This document shows, piece by piece, positions 8,986 to 16,727 of a stretch of 64,000 bases of DNA. Origin of the DNA: Thermoplasmata archaeon (GTDB lineage Archaea > Thermoplasmatota > Thermoplasmata > Lutacidiplasmatales > UBA184); the NCBI GenBank assembly GCA_027315455.1, contig DAHUXZ010000001.1, positions 62,001-126,000 of the forward strand, given 5' to 3'. How positions within the stretch are numbered: position 1 is the first letter of the stretch; each line of letters begins with the position of its first letter. Both the position numbers and the translations under genes were made by a program. Below the pieces are notes generated by a model, which did not search any database, was not told the origin of the DNA, and saw nothing but the letters and a program-made list of their open reading frames with translations.

Positions 8986-9264
8986 TTACTTGTACGTCGA
9001 GTGGTGGACGTGGCCCTCGTCATCGGTGATGAGGATGCACTCGCCCTCGCACTCGAACAGGCACGCCTCGCAGACGATGCATTCCGGCCCGTTGATGGCC
9101 ACCGACTTTTCGCCGCGGAACTGGAACTTCGCGCCCACGGCCGCGTCGTCGACCACGTCCGGGAACTGGTCTCGCGGCTTCAGCTCGAAGACGTTGACCG
9201 GGCAGACGTCCCGGCAATGCGCGCATCCGGTACACTTCCCGAGCTCGATGTCGACCTGAACCAT
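8986..9264 (-). CDS. Ferredoxin, 2[4Fe-4S] type
   Basis: Small electron carrier, 92 residues. The first cluster motif is CTGCAHCRDVCP near the N-terminus (C11, C14, C17, C21); the second is CIVCEACLFECEGEC at about residues 63-77. The two motifs are separated by about 40 residues, a spacing seen in the FixX/QFO-associated or 7Fe/8Fe-like ferredoxins. The Pro that normally follows the fourth Cys of motif two is replaced by Glu. It has its own TATA box, is divergent from the DUF72 gene, and is a plausible partner for the Ehr-like complex at 28-35 kb, though nothing in the sequence proves that. Confidence 0.88.
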   Translation of the reverse strand: MVQVDIELGKCTGCAHCRDVCPVNVFELKPRDQFPDVVDDAAVGAKFQFRGEKSVAINGPECIVCEACLFECEGECILITDDEGHVHHSTYK

Positions 9265-9303
9265 CGGATCCGCCTCTGGAGTATTTGCACGGGGAGCTGT
9301 GAT

Positions 9304-9311
9304 TTTATTTA
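9304..9311 (-). promoter_or_regulatory. TATA box for the ferredoxin gene
   Basis: CTAAATAAAAT on the minus strand, about 40 nt before the ATG at 9264, which predicts a leader of roughly 15 nt. A GAGGCG purine run lies close upstream of the ATG and may act as a Shine-Dalgarno site. Confidence 0.5.
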
Positions 9312-9360
9312 GGGTTTCTGCCGATGCGCACCGGCCGGTCGCGCCCTCGGGGCGGCGCGG

Positions 9361-9369
9361 CTAGATAGG
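9361..9369 (+). promoter_or_regulatory. TATA box for the DUF72 gene
   Basis: CTAGATAGG, about 27-31 nt before the ATG at 9392. It supports that start rather than the upstream in-frame TTG at 9380. Confidence 0.4.
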
Positions 9370-9391
9370 ACGCCGGTCGTTGGGGTCGGGC

Positions 9392-10159
9392 ATGGGGGAG
9401 GTCCTCCTCGGGACGAGCGGCTGGGACTACCCCGAGTGGGTCGGCCGTGTCTACCCGAAGCGGGGCGTCACGGACCGGTTGCGCTACTATGCCGGCCTGT
9501 TCCCCGTCGTCGAGATCAACACGACGTTCTACCGGCTCCCTCCGGTCGGCGTCGCCCGCTCCTGGGCCGAACGGACCCCCGCCCGCTTCCGCTTCGCCGC
9601 GAAGTTCCCCCAGACGATCACCCACGACCTCCGCCTCGTCGGCGTCGAGGAGGAGCTTCACCGGTTCCTCGAGGTCCTTCGGCCGTTGCGCGAGGCCGGC
9701 AAGCTCGCGGCCGCGCTCCTCCAGCTGCCGCCGTCGCTCCCGTTCGAGCCGAGGACGGTGCGGGCGTTCTACGAGCAGCTCCCCGGCGACCTCCCCGTCG
9801 CCGTCGAGTTCCGCGAGCGCTCCTGGCTCGACGACGAGTCGTTCGCGCTCCTCAAGGAGCACGGGCTCGCCTACGTGATCGTCGACGAGCCGCACCTGCC
9901 GATCCGTCTCGAGGTGACGGCACCGTTCACCTACGTCCGATGGCACGGGCACGGCCAGCCGCTCTGGTACGACTACACCTACACGGAGCCGGAGCTACGG
10001 GCGTGGGTCCCGCGGGTCCAGGCGCTCGCCGCGCGGACCGAGCTCCTTCTCGGGTTCTTCAACAACCACTTCCGCGCCGACGCCCCGACGAACGCGCGGT
10101 CGATCTCCGAGATGCTGGCGCTCCCGCCCCCGCCGTGGAGCCACCGGCTGGACCGGTGA
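9392..10159 (+). CDS. DUF72 family protein (YecE-like TIM barrel)
   Basis: A 255-residue protein of the DUF72 family, a TIM-barrel fold of unknown biochemical role. The family start is clear (GTSGWDYPEWVGRVYP), followed by EINTTFYRLP, FAAKFPQTITHD, the VAVEFRERSWL strand, and the terminal FFNNHFRADAPTNA segment. Length is normal. The ATG at 9392 agrees with the TATA box at 9361. No neighbour indicates a pathway. Confidence 0.88.
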   Translation: MGEVLLGTSGWDYPEWVGRVYPKRGVTDRLRYYAGLFPVVEINTTFYRLPPVGVARSWAERTPARFRFAAKFPQTITHDLRLVGVEEELHRFLEVLRPLREAGKLAAALLQLPPSLPFEPRTVRAFYEQLPGDLPVAVEFRERSWLDDESFALLKEHGLAYVIVDEPHLPIRLEVTAPFTYVRWHGHGQPLWYDYTYTEPELRAWVPRVQALAARTELLLGFFNNHFRADAPTNARSISEMLALPPPPWSHRLDR

Positions 10160-10176
10160 GCCCGGGTGTCCCCGGG

Positions 10177-10380
10177 CTAGTACTGGAGCAGGAGCGTCCG
10201 GCACTCCCGGCAGCGGAAGCCGGGGATGTAGACCATGCCGAAGGTGTTCGGCTTGGCGAGCTCCTCCCCGCCGAAGGCGAGGCGCGTCCTCTCCAGGAAC
10301 CACTTCGAGCCACCGATGAAGCTCTCCGACCCCAGGAACCCCGGGGCCATCGGCTTGCCGCAGTTCGGGCAGTTGGGCAT
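10177..10380 (-). CDS. Small zinc-ribbon protein
   Basis: A 67-residue protein with two CxxC pairs, CPNCGKP at the N-terminus and CRECRTLLLQY at the C-terminus, framing a middle segment with FIGGSKWFLERTRLAFGG. This is the arrangement of one zinc ribbon around a small beta domain, as in widespread uncharacterised prokaryotic proteins. The ATG at 10380 is preceded by a G-rich run. A GTG at 10401 lies at the leaderless distance from a TTTAAC box near 10424-10430, so the protein may start seven codons earlier. Function unknown. Confidence 0.65.
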   Translation of the reverse strand: MPNCPNCGKPMAPGFLGSESFIGGSKWFLERTRLAFGGEELAKPNTFGMVYIPGFRCRECRTLLLQY

Positions 10381-10509
10381 GGCGAAAAGTCCCCCCGCCA
10401 CGAGGATGGCCCCGTTCCGAGGTTAAAGATTCCGGCGCTGCCGGTCGGTGACCCCCCCGACCGAGCCCCTTATGGGAGGGGACCTCGCATAGCTCCGGGC
10501 GGTCCCGCC

Positions 10510-10764
10510 ATGGCCGGTGCTCCTCCCACCTCCCCGTCGCCCCCGGGTGCGCTCCGTCCCTGCCCGCTCTGCGGCAGCGAGGACGTCCGCCGCGTTCCCC
10601 GCGTGATGACCGGCGGAGGGGCGACGGGGCGGACGTTCCTCGCGCTGCGGTGGGGGGAGATCTCCTCCGTCGGGCGGTTCGAGGCGCACATCTGCCGCCG
10701 GTGCGGCCACGCCGATCTCTTCCTCGCGGACCCCGAGGCGCTCGACAAGCTCCGCGGCAGCTGA
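10510..10764 (+). CDS. Small zinc-ribbon protein
   Basis: An 84-residue protein with paired cysteines CPLCGSEDV (about residues 18-26) and CRRCGHADLF (about 62-71), consistent with one zinc ribbon. The region between has a basic, Gly-rich loop. Such proteins are common in archaea and usually unassigned. It is convergent with the zinc protein at 10177. No strong TATA box is visible; a weak CTTATGG lies about 40 nt upstream. Confidence 0.6.
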   Translation: MAGAPPTSPSPPGALRPCPLCGSEDVRRVPRVMTGGGATGRTFLALRWGEISSVGRFEAHICRRCGHADLFLADPEALDKLRGS

Positions 10765-10823
10765 GCGTGCCTCGCGGGCCGGAAACGGCCCCCGCCGACC
10801 CGTTTCTCCCTCTCCCGTCGTCG

Positions 10824-10831
10824 CCTTAAGG
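10824..10831 (+). promoter_or_regulatory. Putative TATA box for the RecA-like/PolB cassette
   Basis: CCTTAAGG, about 33-40 nt before the ATG at 10864, predicting a leader of about 10 nt. Confidence 0.4.
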
Positions 10832-10863
10832 CCTCCCGGCGCGGTCATGGCGCCCGAGGCCCG

Positions 10864-11727
10864 ATGGATTCGATGCTGGAGGCCCTTGGCCCGGTCGACC
10901 CGGGGATCGCCCCCGGGCTCGAGGTCGAGCCCCTCCCGCTCCCCCGCACGCGCCGGAGCGCCGGGCCGCGGCCGCCGCGGGTGCGGGCACGGCCCCGGAG
11001 GCCGGCGGGACCCCTGTTGCCCGCGGCGCCGAGCCTCTTTCCCTGGATCGCCCGCCGCCTCGCTCCGGGCGAGGCGACGCTCCTGACCGGGCCCGCGGCG
11101 GCGGTCGAGCCCCTCCTCGAGCTGGTCTACGCGGGGAGCGCCCGCGTCGGCGGCCGGGTCTCGCTCCTCGAGGGCGCGAACCGCTTCCATCCGTTCCGCA
11201 TCGGGGAGCGGGGGCGGGCGCTCGGGGTCGATCCCGGCGAGGTCCTCGAGCGGGTGCGGCTCGCCCGGGCGTTCACCGCCTACCAGCTGGTCGCGCTCGT
11301 CGACGGGTGGGCGCGCGAGGTCCGCCGCCACCGGGCGACGCTGCTCGTCGCCCACGAGATCCCCGCCCTGTTCTACGACCCCGACTTTCCCGAGGAGGAG
11401 CGCCGCCCGCTTCTCGCGCACGTCGCGGGCCGCCTGCGCGTCCTCCTCCGGGAGACCGGCCTGCCGCTCCTCGTCACGAGCACCGGCGGCCTCGGCGGGT
11501 TCCCCGGCCTCGCCGAGGACGGCCCGTCGCTCTACGACGTGGTCGCGCTCGCGCCGCGCCCCGGCGGCCTCGCCCTCGAGGCGTTCCATCCGCCCGAGCG
11601 GGTGCGGCTGGTCTCGCGCGCGTCGGGCCAGCGCGGCCTCGAGGAGCTCGCGGAGCCCGGGGAAGCGGAGGTGATCGCGTGGGCCGCACGGTACCGACCT
11701 ACCGCCAGGCGCTCGAGGAGCGGCTGA
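10864..11727 (+). CDS. Degenerate RecA/RadB-superfamily protein
   Basis: A 287-residue protein whose core follows the Rad51/RadB strand order: LAPGEATLLTGPAAAVEPLLELV where Walker A should be, then VSLLEGANRFHPFRIGERG, then VRLARAFTAYQLVALVDGW, and a Walker-B-like strand TLLVAHEIPALFYD. The Walker A lysine-Thr/Ser pair is absent and the Walker B acidic residue is replaced, so ATP hydrolysis looks unlikely. The N-terminal 50 residues are Arg/Pro-rich. It overlaps the next small gene by 49 nt and heads a three-gene set ending in a family-B polymerase, which suggests an accessory role in DNA synthesis or repair. Confidence 0.5.
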   Translation: MDSMLEALGPVDPGIAPGLEVEPLPLPRTRRSAGPRPPRVRARPRRPAGPLLPAAPSLFPWIARRLAPGEATLLTGPAAAVEPLLELVYAGSARVGGRVSLLEGANRFHPFRIGERGRALGVDPGEVLERVRLARAFTAYQLVALVDGWAREVRRHRATLLVAHEIPALFYDPDFPEEERRPLLAHVAGRLRVLLRETGLPLLVTSTGGLGGFPGLAEDGPSLYDVVALAPRPGGLALEAFHPPERVRLVSRASGQRGLEELAEPGEAEVIAWAARYRPTARRSRSG

Positions 11728-11933
11728 GGCGCTGGGAGGAGTTCGGCCGCCTCCTCACGACGCCCGAGGAGCGGGCCGCGTTCGACGCGCTGATCCGCGG
11801 AGCCCGGCGCTACATCGCCCAGGCGACGTACGTCGGAAGCCCGGACCTGCTCGAATCGCTCCTGCTCTCGGTCCTCCTCGACCTCGCCCGGCAGCTCCCG
11901 GGGGACGGCCGCGCCACGGCGCGGCCGGGGTGA
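11679..11933 (+). CDS. Small conserved-type archaeal protein next to PolB (MGRT motif)
   Basis: An 84-residue helical protein starting (GTG) GRTVPTYRQALEERLRRW. From memory, small haloarchaeal and methanogen proteins begin with a similar MGRT.PTYR stretch and also lie beside RecA-like and PolB genes; this should be checked. The frame overlaps the RecA-like gene by 49 nt and ends 24 nt before the polymerase, so all three are probably one transcript. There is no catalytic motif; it could be a small structural partner of the polymerase. Confidence 0.55.
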   Translation: MGRTVPTYRQALEERLRRWEEFGRLLTTPEERAAFDALIRGARRYIAQATYVGSPDLLESLLLSVLLDLARQLPGDGRATARPG

Positions 11934-11957
11934 GCGGGTCCCCCGACCCGGCAGGCG

Positions 11958-14273
11958 ATGGGCGCCGGCTGGCTGCTCGACGTCACCGATGACCCGGACG
12001 GGACGGGCGTCGTCCTCTGGGTCAAGGACCGCGCCGACGGGCGCGTCCGCGGCCGGCGGGTCCCGTACCGCCCGCCGTTCCTGGTCGTCGGGCCGCGGCC
12101 GCTCCTCGCGGACGTCGCCCGGACGGTCGCCGCCTGGTCGACCGTCGCGGGCGTCGAGGAGCGCGTCGAGCGCCCGTCGCTCTTCGACCGCCGGCGGCGC
12201 CGGGTCCTCGCGGTGACGGCCCGGCGCAACCCCGCGCGCCGGAGGCTCGCCCACGAGGTCGACGCCCTCGGCGGCTACCATGACCTCACCCTCTACGACG
12301 TGGACCTCGCGCCCCCGCAGCTCTACCACCTGACGCACGGCCTCTACCCGTTCGCCCCGGTCGAGGGGGAGGGGGCCGGCCTTCGGGCCACCGAACCGGC
12401 CGAGACGATCGACTACGCCCCCCCGCCGCTCACCTCGTCGGTCCTCGAGGTCCGCCTCCAGGACCACCGGCGGGGCGGCCCCGTGCCGGCGGACGGGCGG
12501 CTCGCGTCGGTCCGGCTCGGCGCGGCGACCCTCGAGGGCGACGAGGCCGCCGTCCTCGCCGAGCTCGTCCGGGAGATGCACCGGCAGGACCCGGACCTAT
12601 TGCTGACCGACGGGGGCGACGCGTTCGACCTTCCGTGGCTCTACCGCCGGGCCCGGGCGAACGGGCTCGGGGCCGACGACTTCTACCTCGGCCGGATGCC
12701 GGCCCCCCTCGCCCCGTCGCGGCCGGCCCGCACGTTCGAGTCGTACGGCCGCCTCCACCACCGGGACGCGGCGTTCACGCTTCCCGGCCGCTTCCACATC
12801 GACCGCGCCGACTCCTTCCTGTTCGGCGACGCCGCCGTCGAGGGCCTCCTCGACGCGGCGCGGCTCTCGCGGCTGTCGCTGCAGACCGTGGTCCGGCAGT
12901 CGCCGGGGACGTGCTTTACCGCGATGGAGATGGCCCATGCCCTCGCCGACGGGGTCCACGTCCCCTGGAAGAAGAACCGCCCCGAGGAGTTCAAGTCGGC
13001 GCGCGCCCTCGTCGCCGCCGACCGGGGCGGCGTGCTGTTCCTCCCACCGGTCGGCGTCCACGACACCGTCGACGAGTTCGACTTCGTGAGCCTGTTCCCG
13101 CACCTCATGGTGCGGCACAACCTCTCGACGGAGACCCTCGACTGCGCCTGCTGCCCGCGGAGCCCGCGCATCGCGCCGGGGCTCGGCTACCGCTCCTGCG
13201 TCCGCCATGTCGGGCTCATCCCGCGGACCCTGGCCCCGCTCCTCGAACGCCGCCTCGCGTACAAGTCGCGCCTGAAGGACCCCCACCTTCCGAGGGCGGA
13301 GCGGGACCGCCTCGAGCGCCGCGCGCGGATGCTCAAGTGGGTGCTCGTCACCGCCTTCGGCTACCAGGGCTACCGCAACGCGCGCTTCGGCCGGATCGAG
13401 TGCCACGAGGCGATCAACGCCTACGCCCGCGCCCTCATCGAGCGGTTCGTCCGCCGCGCCGAGGCCGAGGGGTACCGGATCCTCCACGGGCTCGTCGACT
13501 CGCTGTGGCTGGCCCCGCGGGCGGGTGCCGCACCGCCCGACCCCGAATCGTTCGCCCGCGCGATGGGCCGGGCGTTCGACCTGCCGCTCGGCTACGAGGG
13601 CCGGTACCGCTGGATCGTCTTTCTGCCGGCGGTGACCCACGGCCTCGGGGTCCCGAACCGCTACTTCGGCCGCTACGAGAGCGGGGAGTTCAAGCTGCGC
13701 GGGATCGGCTCGCGCCGGCACGACACCCCGATCCTCTACCGCCGCTTCGAGGGGGAGGTCCTGGAGCTCCTGGGACGGGCCCGGTCCGCCGACGAGGTCC
13801 GCGCATCGATCCCGCGGGCGCTCGCGCGCGCGGACCTCTTCGCCGCCGAGATCCGCCGGGGCGCCTGGCCGCGCGAGGAGCTCCTCATCGCCCACCGCAT
13901 CGCCCAGCCGGCCGACGGCTACGTCACGTTCACCGACTCCGTCGCCGCGCTGCGCCAGCTCGCGGCGGCGGGGATCGAGCGGGTCCCGGGCGAGACGGTC
14001 CGCTTCCTCTGGCGCGACCGGTCGGCCCGCTCGTGGCGCGACCGGGTCGTCGCGGCCGAGCTCCTCGCCGGGGACGAGCCGTACGATGCGGAGGCGTACG
14101 TCGACGGCCTCGCCCGGGCGGCCGAGACCCTCCTCGCCCCGTTCGGCGTGACGCGGGCCGGGCTCCACGCCCGCTGGGAGGTCGCCGAGCGCCGGCTCGG
14201 GCGGTACCGGTCCCCCGAGCGGCCGGGCCAGCGGCCGGTCGTCGCCGCCGGGTCGCCCGCGGGGACGGCTTAA
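11958..14273 (+). CDS. Divergent family-B DNA polymerase (PolB2-like)
   Basis: A 771-residue polymerase-like protein. Motif A reads DEFDFVSLFPHLM (around residue 375; usual form DxxSLYPS) and motif B reads LKWVLVTAFGYQGYRNARFG (around 455-475; usual K...NS.YGY). Motif C reads HGLVDSLWL (about 510-518): the second Asp of DTDS is kept but the first is Leu. In the N-terminal half an ExoII-like DGGDAFDLPWLYRRA stretch is present, but no clear ExoI D-x-E, so proofreading is probably lost. A cysteine cluster CACC...C at about 395-415 may bind zinc. It is probably a secondary, repair-type polymerase rather than the replicase. Confidence 0.72.
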   Translation: MGAGWLLDVTDDPDGTGVVLWVKDRADGRVRGRRVPYRPPFLVVGPRPLLADVARTVAAWSTVAGVEERVERPSLFDRRRRRVLAVTARRNPARRRLAHEVDALGGYHDLTLYDVDLAPPQLYHLTHGLYPFAPVEGEGAGLRATEPAETIDYAPPPLTSSVLEVRLQDHRRGGPVPADGRLASVRLGAATLEGDEAAVLAELVREMHRQDPDLLLTDGGDAFDLPWLYRRARANGLGADDFYLGRMPAPLAPSRPARTFESYGRLHHRDAAFTLPGRFHIDRADSFLFGDAAVEGLLDAARLSRLSLQTVVRQSPGTCFTAMEMAHALADGVHVPWKKNRPEEFKSARALVAADRGGVLFLPPVGVHDTVDEFDFVSLFPHLMVRHNLSTETLDCACCPRSPRIAPGLGYRSCVRHVGLIPRTLAPLLERRLAYKSRLKDPHLPRAERDRLERRARMLKWVLVTAFGYQGYRNARFGRIECHEAINAYARALIERFVRRAEAEGYRILHGLVDSLWLAPRAGAAPPDPESFARAMGRAFDLPLGYEGRYRWIVFLPAVTHGLGVPNRYFGRYESGEFKLRGIGSRRHDTPILYRRFEGEVLELLGRARSADEVRASIPRALARADLFAAEIRRGAWPREELLIAHRIAQPADGYVTFTDSVAALRQLAAAGIERVPGETVRFLWRDRSARSWRDRVVAAELLAGDEPYDAEAYVDGLARAAETLLAPFGVTRAGLHARWEVAERRLGRYRSPERPGQRPVVAAGSPAGTA

Positions 14274-14275
14274 AG
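14269..14275 (+). promoter_or_regulatory. TATA box for the HEAT-repeat gene, overlapping the PolB stop codon
   Basis: CTTAAAG, 24-30 nt before the GTG at 14299. The TAA stop of the polymerase gene (14271-14273) is part of the box. Confidence 0.5.
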
Positions 14276-14298
14276 CGGGTCGGTCGCCTTGGGGGACC

Positions 14299-15783
14299 GT
14301 GGCCACGCACCTTCGGCGGGGCCGGCCGGCCCACGGCCGCGGGACCCGGGACCGGCGCCCGCTCTCCGTCCGCCTCGAGGAGATCCGGCGGATCGCCGCG
14401 GCGGGCGTTCCGGTCGCGTCGGACCTCCTTTTGCGCTCCCTCGTCGACCCCGATCCCCGGGTCCGGCGGGCGGCGGCCTGGAGCCTCGGTACGCTCAAGG
14501 ACACGCGGGGCCGCAGCGCCCTCGAGGCGTCGCTCCACGACCCGGACGCGGCCGTGCGCGGCACGGCCGCCGAAGCGCTCGGACTCCTCGGCCGCAGCGA
14601 GAGCCGGGAGGCGCTCGAGCGGGTCCTGGCCGACCCGGTCGAGCGCGTCCGGGCCCAGGCGGCGTGGGCGCTGTGGTCCGTCGCCGACGGGCGGTCGCTC
14701 CCGGCGCTCCGCCCGCTCCTGAACGACGCCGACCCCCAGGTCCGCTGGGCCGCCGTGAGCGCACTCGGGCGCGTGCGCGGGCCCGAAGTGCGGACCCTCC
14801 TCGTGGGGGCCCTGTCCGACCCGCACGACCGGGTCCGGCGCCAGGCGGTCCTCGCCCTCGGGGAGGACCCCGACCCCGGGACGGCGGACCTCGTCCGGCC
14901 GTTCCTCGGCGACCCGGCGCGCCGGGTGCGCATCGCGACGTGCGTCGTCCTCGGCCGACACCACGACCGGGAGAGCGTGGTGCCCCTCCTCGAGCGCGTC
15001 GTCCGGGACGAGAGCTGGGTGCGACCGGCGGCGCTCATCGCGCTCGGTCGCATCGGGGACGAGCGGGCGGTGCCGTACCTCGTGAGCGCCTGCGCGGACA
15101 CGGCGAGCTGGGTGCGCGTCTGCGCCGTCCGCGCCCTCGGCGAGATGCGCGCTCCCGAGGGGCGCGCCCCGGCCCTGGCCCACCTGGAGGACCCGGCGTG
15201 GTCGGTCCGCGGCGCCGCCGCGGAGATGCTGGGCCGCATCGGCGCCCCCGAGGATCTCGGCGCGCTCCTGGCGCGGCTGGAGGACGACCACCCCTGGCCC
15301 CGCCGGGGCGCCCTCTACGCCCTCGGGCAGCTGGGCCTTGCGGCCGGGGCCCCCCGCATCCGGGAGGAGCTCCACCATCCCACCGCCGAGGTCCGCCTCG
15401 CGGCGGTCTGGGCCCTCGGGCGCCTGGGGGACGACGGGGCCCGCGACGCGCTGATCTCGCTGCTGCGCCGCCTCTCGCCGTCGTCGGCCGCCGACCGGAC
15501 CCTCGCCGAGAGCGACGGGGCCGTCCGCCTGATCTCCGACGCCGACAGCCGGCTCTTCGACACCACGATCCAGGCCCTCGGACGCCTGCACGACACCGAC
15601 CCCGACCGCGGGGTCCAGCGGGCCCTGTGGGAGGCGCTCGCGCGCTCGGGCGACGAGGAGCTGGAGCGCGCGGCCCGCCTCCCCTACCCCGAGAGCCCGC
15701 CGGGCCATCCCCTCCCCACGCTGGGCCAGCTGTTCGAGGCCGCGCTCCCCGCGTCGGGCGAGGAGGACGATCTCGGGTGCTGA
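14299..15783 (+). CDS. HEAT-repeat protein (PBS-lyase type repeats)
   Basis: A 494-residue protein built from about 11-12 HEAT-like repeats of roughly 31 residues, each with the pattern D...VR..A..ALG.....A...L. Examples are DPDPRVRRAAAWSLGTL and DPDAAVRGTAAEALGLLG. Such solenoids are protein-binding scaffolds; no catalytic domain is seen. The GTG start fits a leaderless transcript from the TATA box at 14269. Its stop overlaps the GTG of the GNAT gene by 7 nt, so the two are probably coupled. Confidence 0.8.
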   Translation: MATHLRRGRPAHGRGTRDRRPLSVRLEEIRRIAAAGVPVASDLLLRSLVDPDPRVRRAAAWSLGTLKDTRGRSALEASLHDPDAAVRGTAAEALGLLGRSESREALERVLADPVERVRAQAAWALWSVADGRSLPALRPLLNDADPQVRWAAVSALGRVRGPEVRTLLVGALSDPHDRVRRQAVLALGEDPDPGTADLVRPFLGDPARRVRIATCVVLGRHHDRESVVPLLERVVRDESWVRPAALIALGRIGDERAVPYLVSACADTASWVRVCAVRALGEMRAPEGRAPALAHLEDPAWSVRGAAAEMLGRIGAPEDLGALLARLEDDHPWPRRGALYALGQLGLAAGAPRIREELHHPTAEVRLAAVWALGRLGDDGARDALISLLRRLSPSSAADRTLAESDGAVRLISDADSRLFDTTIQALGRLHDTDPDRGVQRALWEALARSGDEELERAARLPYPESPPGHPLPTLGQLFEAALPASGEEDDLGC

Positions 15784-16727
15784 GGGACCTCCGAGGCGCC
15801 GACGTCGACCGCTTCTACGGCATGCTGCTCCGCTGCTTCCCGGAAGAGGCCCGGCTCGTGGGCTTCCGCTCCGAGCCGTACCGGCGCGTCGCGCGACGGC
15901 TGCTCCGTTGGGACCTCCGCCTCCTGCTTCGTCTTCTGGAGAGGGTCCACCGCCCCGTGGTCAAGGCGCTCGCCGTCGACGTCGACGGGACCCTTGCGGC
16001 GGCGGTGATCCTGTCGTTCTCCGCCCGTGCCGGGTTCGTCTCGACCCTGATGGTCGACGCGCCGTTCCGCCGCCGGGGATATGCCCGCGCCCTGATGGAT
16101 CGGTGCCGGGCGGAGACGCTCCGGGCGAGGCGGCCGTACCTCGCGCTCGAGGTCTTCTCGGACAACGCCCCGGCCCGCGCGCTCTACGCGAACCTCGGGT
16201 ACCGTCCGCTCCGGGCCCAGTCCTACTACCTTCGACCCGAGGGGCCGCCCCCGGCCCTGGACGCCGGCGCGTCCCGGGTCGTGCGGCCGTTCCTCCGCCG
16301 CGACAGCGCCGCGCTCCTTCCGATCGCCGCGGGCCAGCTCGCGCCCGCGGTCGCCGAGGTCCTCCCCGCGACGCGGGGCCAGTTCGTCGCCGGGGAGGGA
16401 GGGCCGCGGGGGTTCCGCTCCGAGAGCCAGGCGTGGGTCGTCGACGCGGGGGCGGGCCCGGCCGGCTTCGTCCGCGCCACCGTCCCCGCGGTGACCGAGG
16501 CCGCGAACCTCTCGTCGCCGCTCCTCGCCCCGTCGGTGCCCGAAGGCAGCGCTCGCGCCCTGGTCGCGACGGCCGTCGCCTGGATCGCGTCGCGCGCGCG
16601 CGTCCGGGTCGTCACGCTGGTCCCCCGCGGGGAATCCGCGGCGGCCCGCGCGCTCACGGAGGTGGGGTTCCACGAGGAGCTCGCGGTCGAGACCCTCTAT
16701 GCGCCCCTTGACGCGCCCGCGGCGTGA
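15777..16727 (+). CDS. GNAT-family N-acetyltransferase, two-domain
   Basis: A 316-residue protein. The first domain (1 to about 160) has the acetyl-CoA-binding loop in FVSTLMVDAPFRRRGYARALM and the terminal EVFSDNAPARALYANLGY signature of GNAT enzymes. A second, weaker GNAT-like half (about 165-316) ends RALTEVGFHEELAVETLY but lacks a clear RxxGxG/A loop. The GTG start overlaps the HEAT gene stop. The acceptor is unknown; a protein substrate presented by the HEAT scaffold would be speculation. Confidence 0.75.
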   Translation: MLRDLRGADVDRFYGMLLRCFPEEARLVGFRSEPYRRVARRLLRWDLRLLLRLLERVHRPVVKALAVDVDGTLAAAVILSFSARAGFVSTLMVDAPFRRRGYARALMDRCRAETLRARRPYLALEVFSDNAPARALYANLGYRPLRAQSYYLRPEGPPPALDAGASRVVRPFLRRDSAALLPIAAGQLAPAVAEVLPATRGQFVAGEGGPRGFRSESQAWVVDAGAGPAGFVRATVPAVTEAANLSSPLLAPSVPEGSARALVATAVAWIASRARVRVVTLVPRGESAAARALTEVGFHEELAVETLYAPLDAPAA

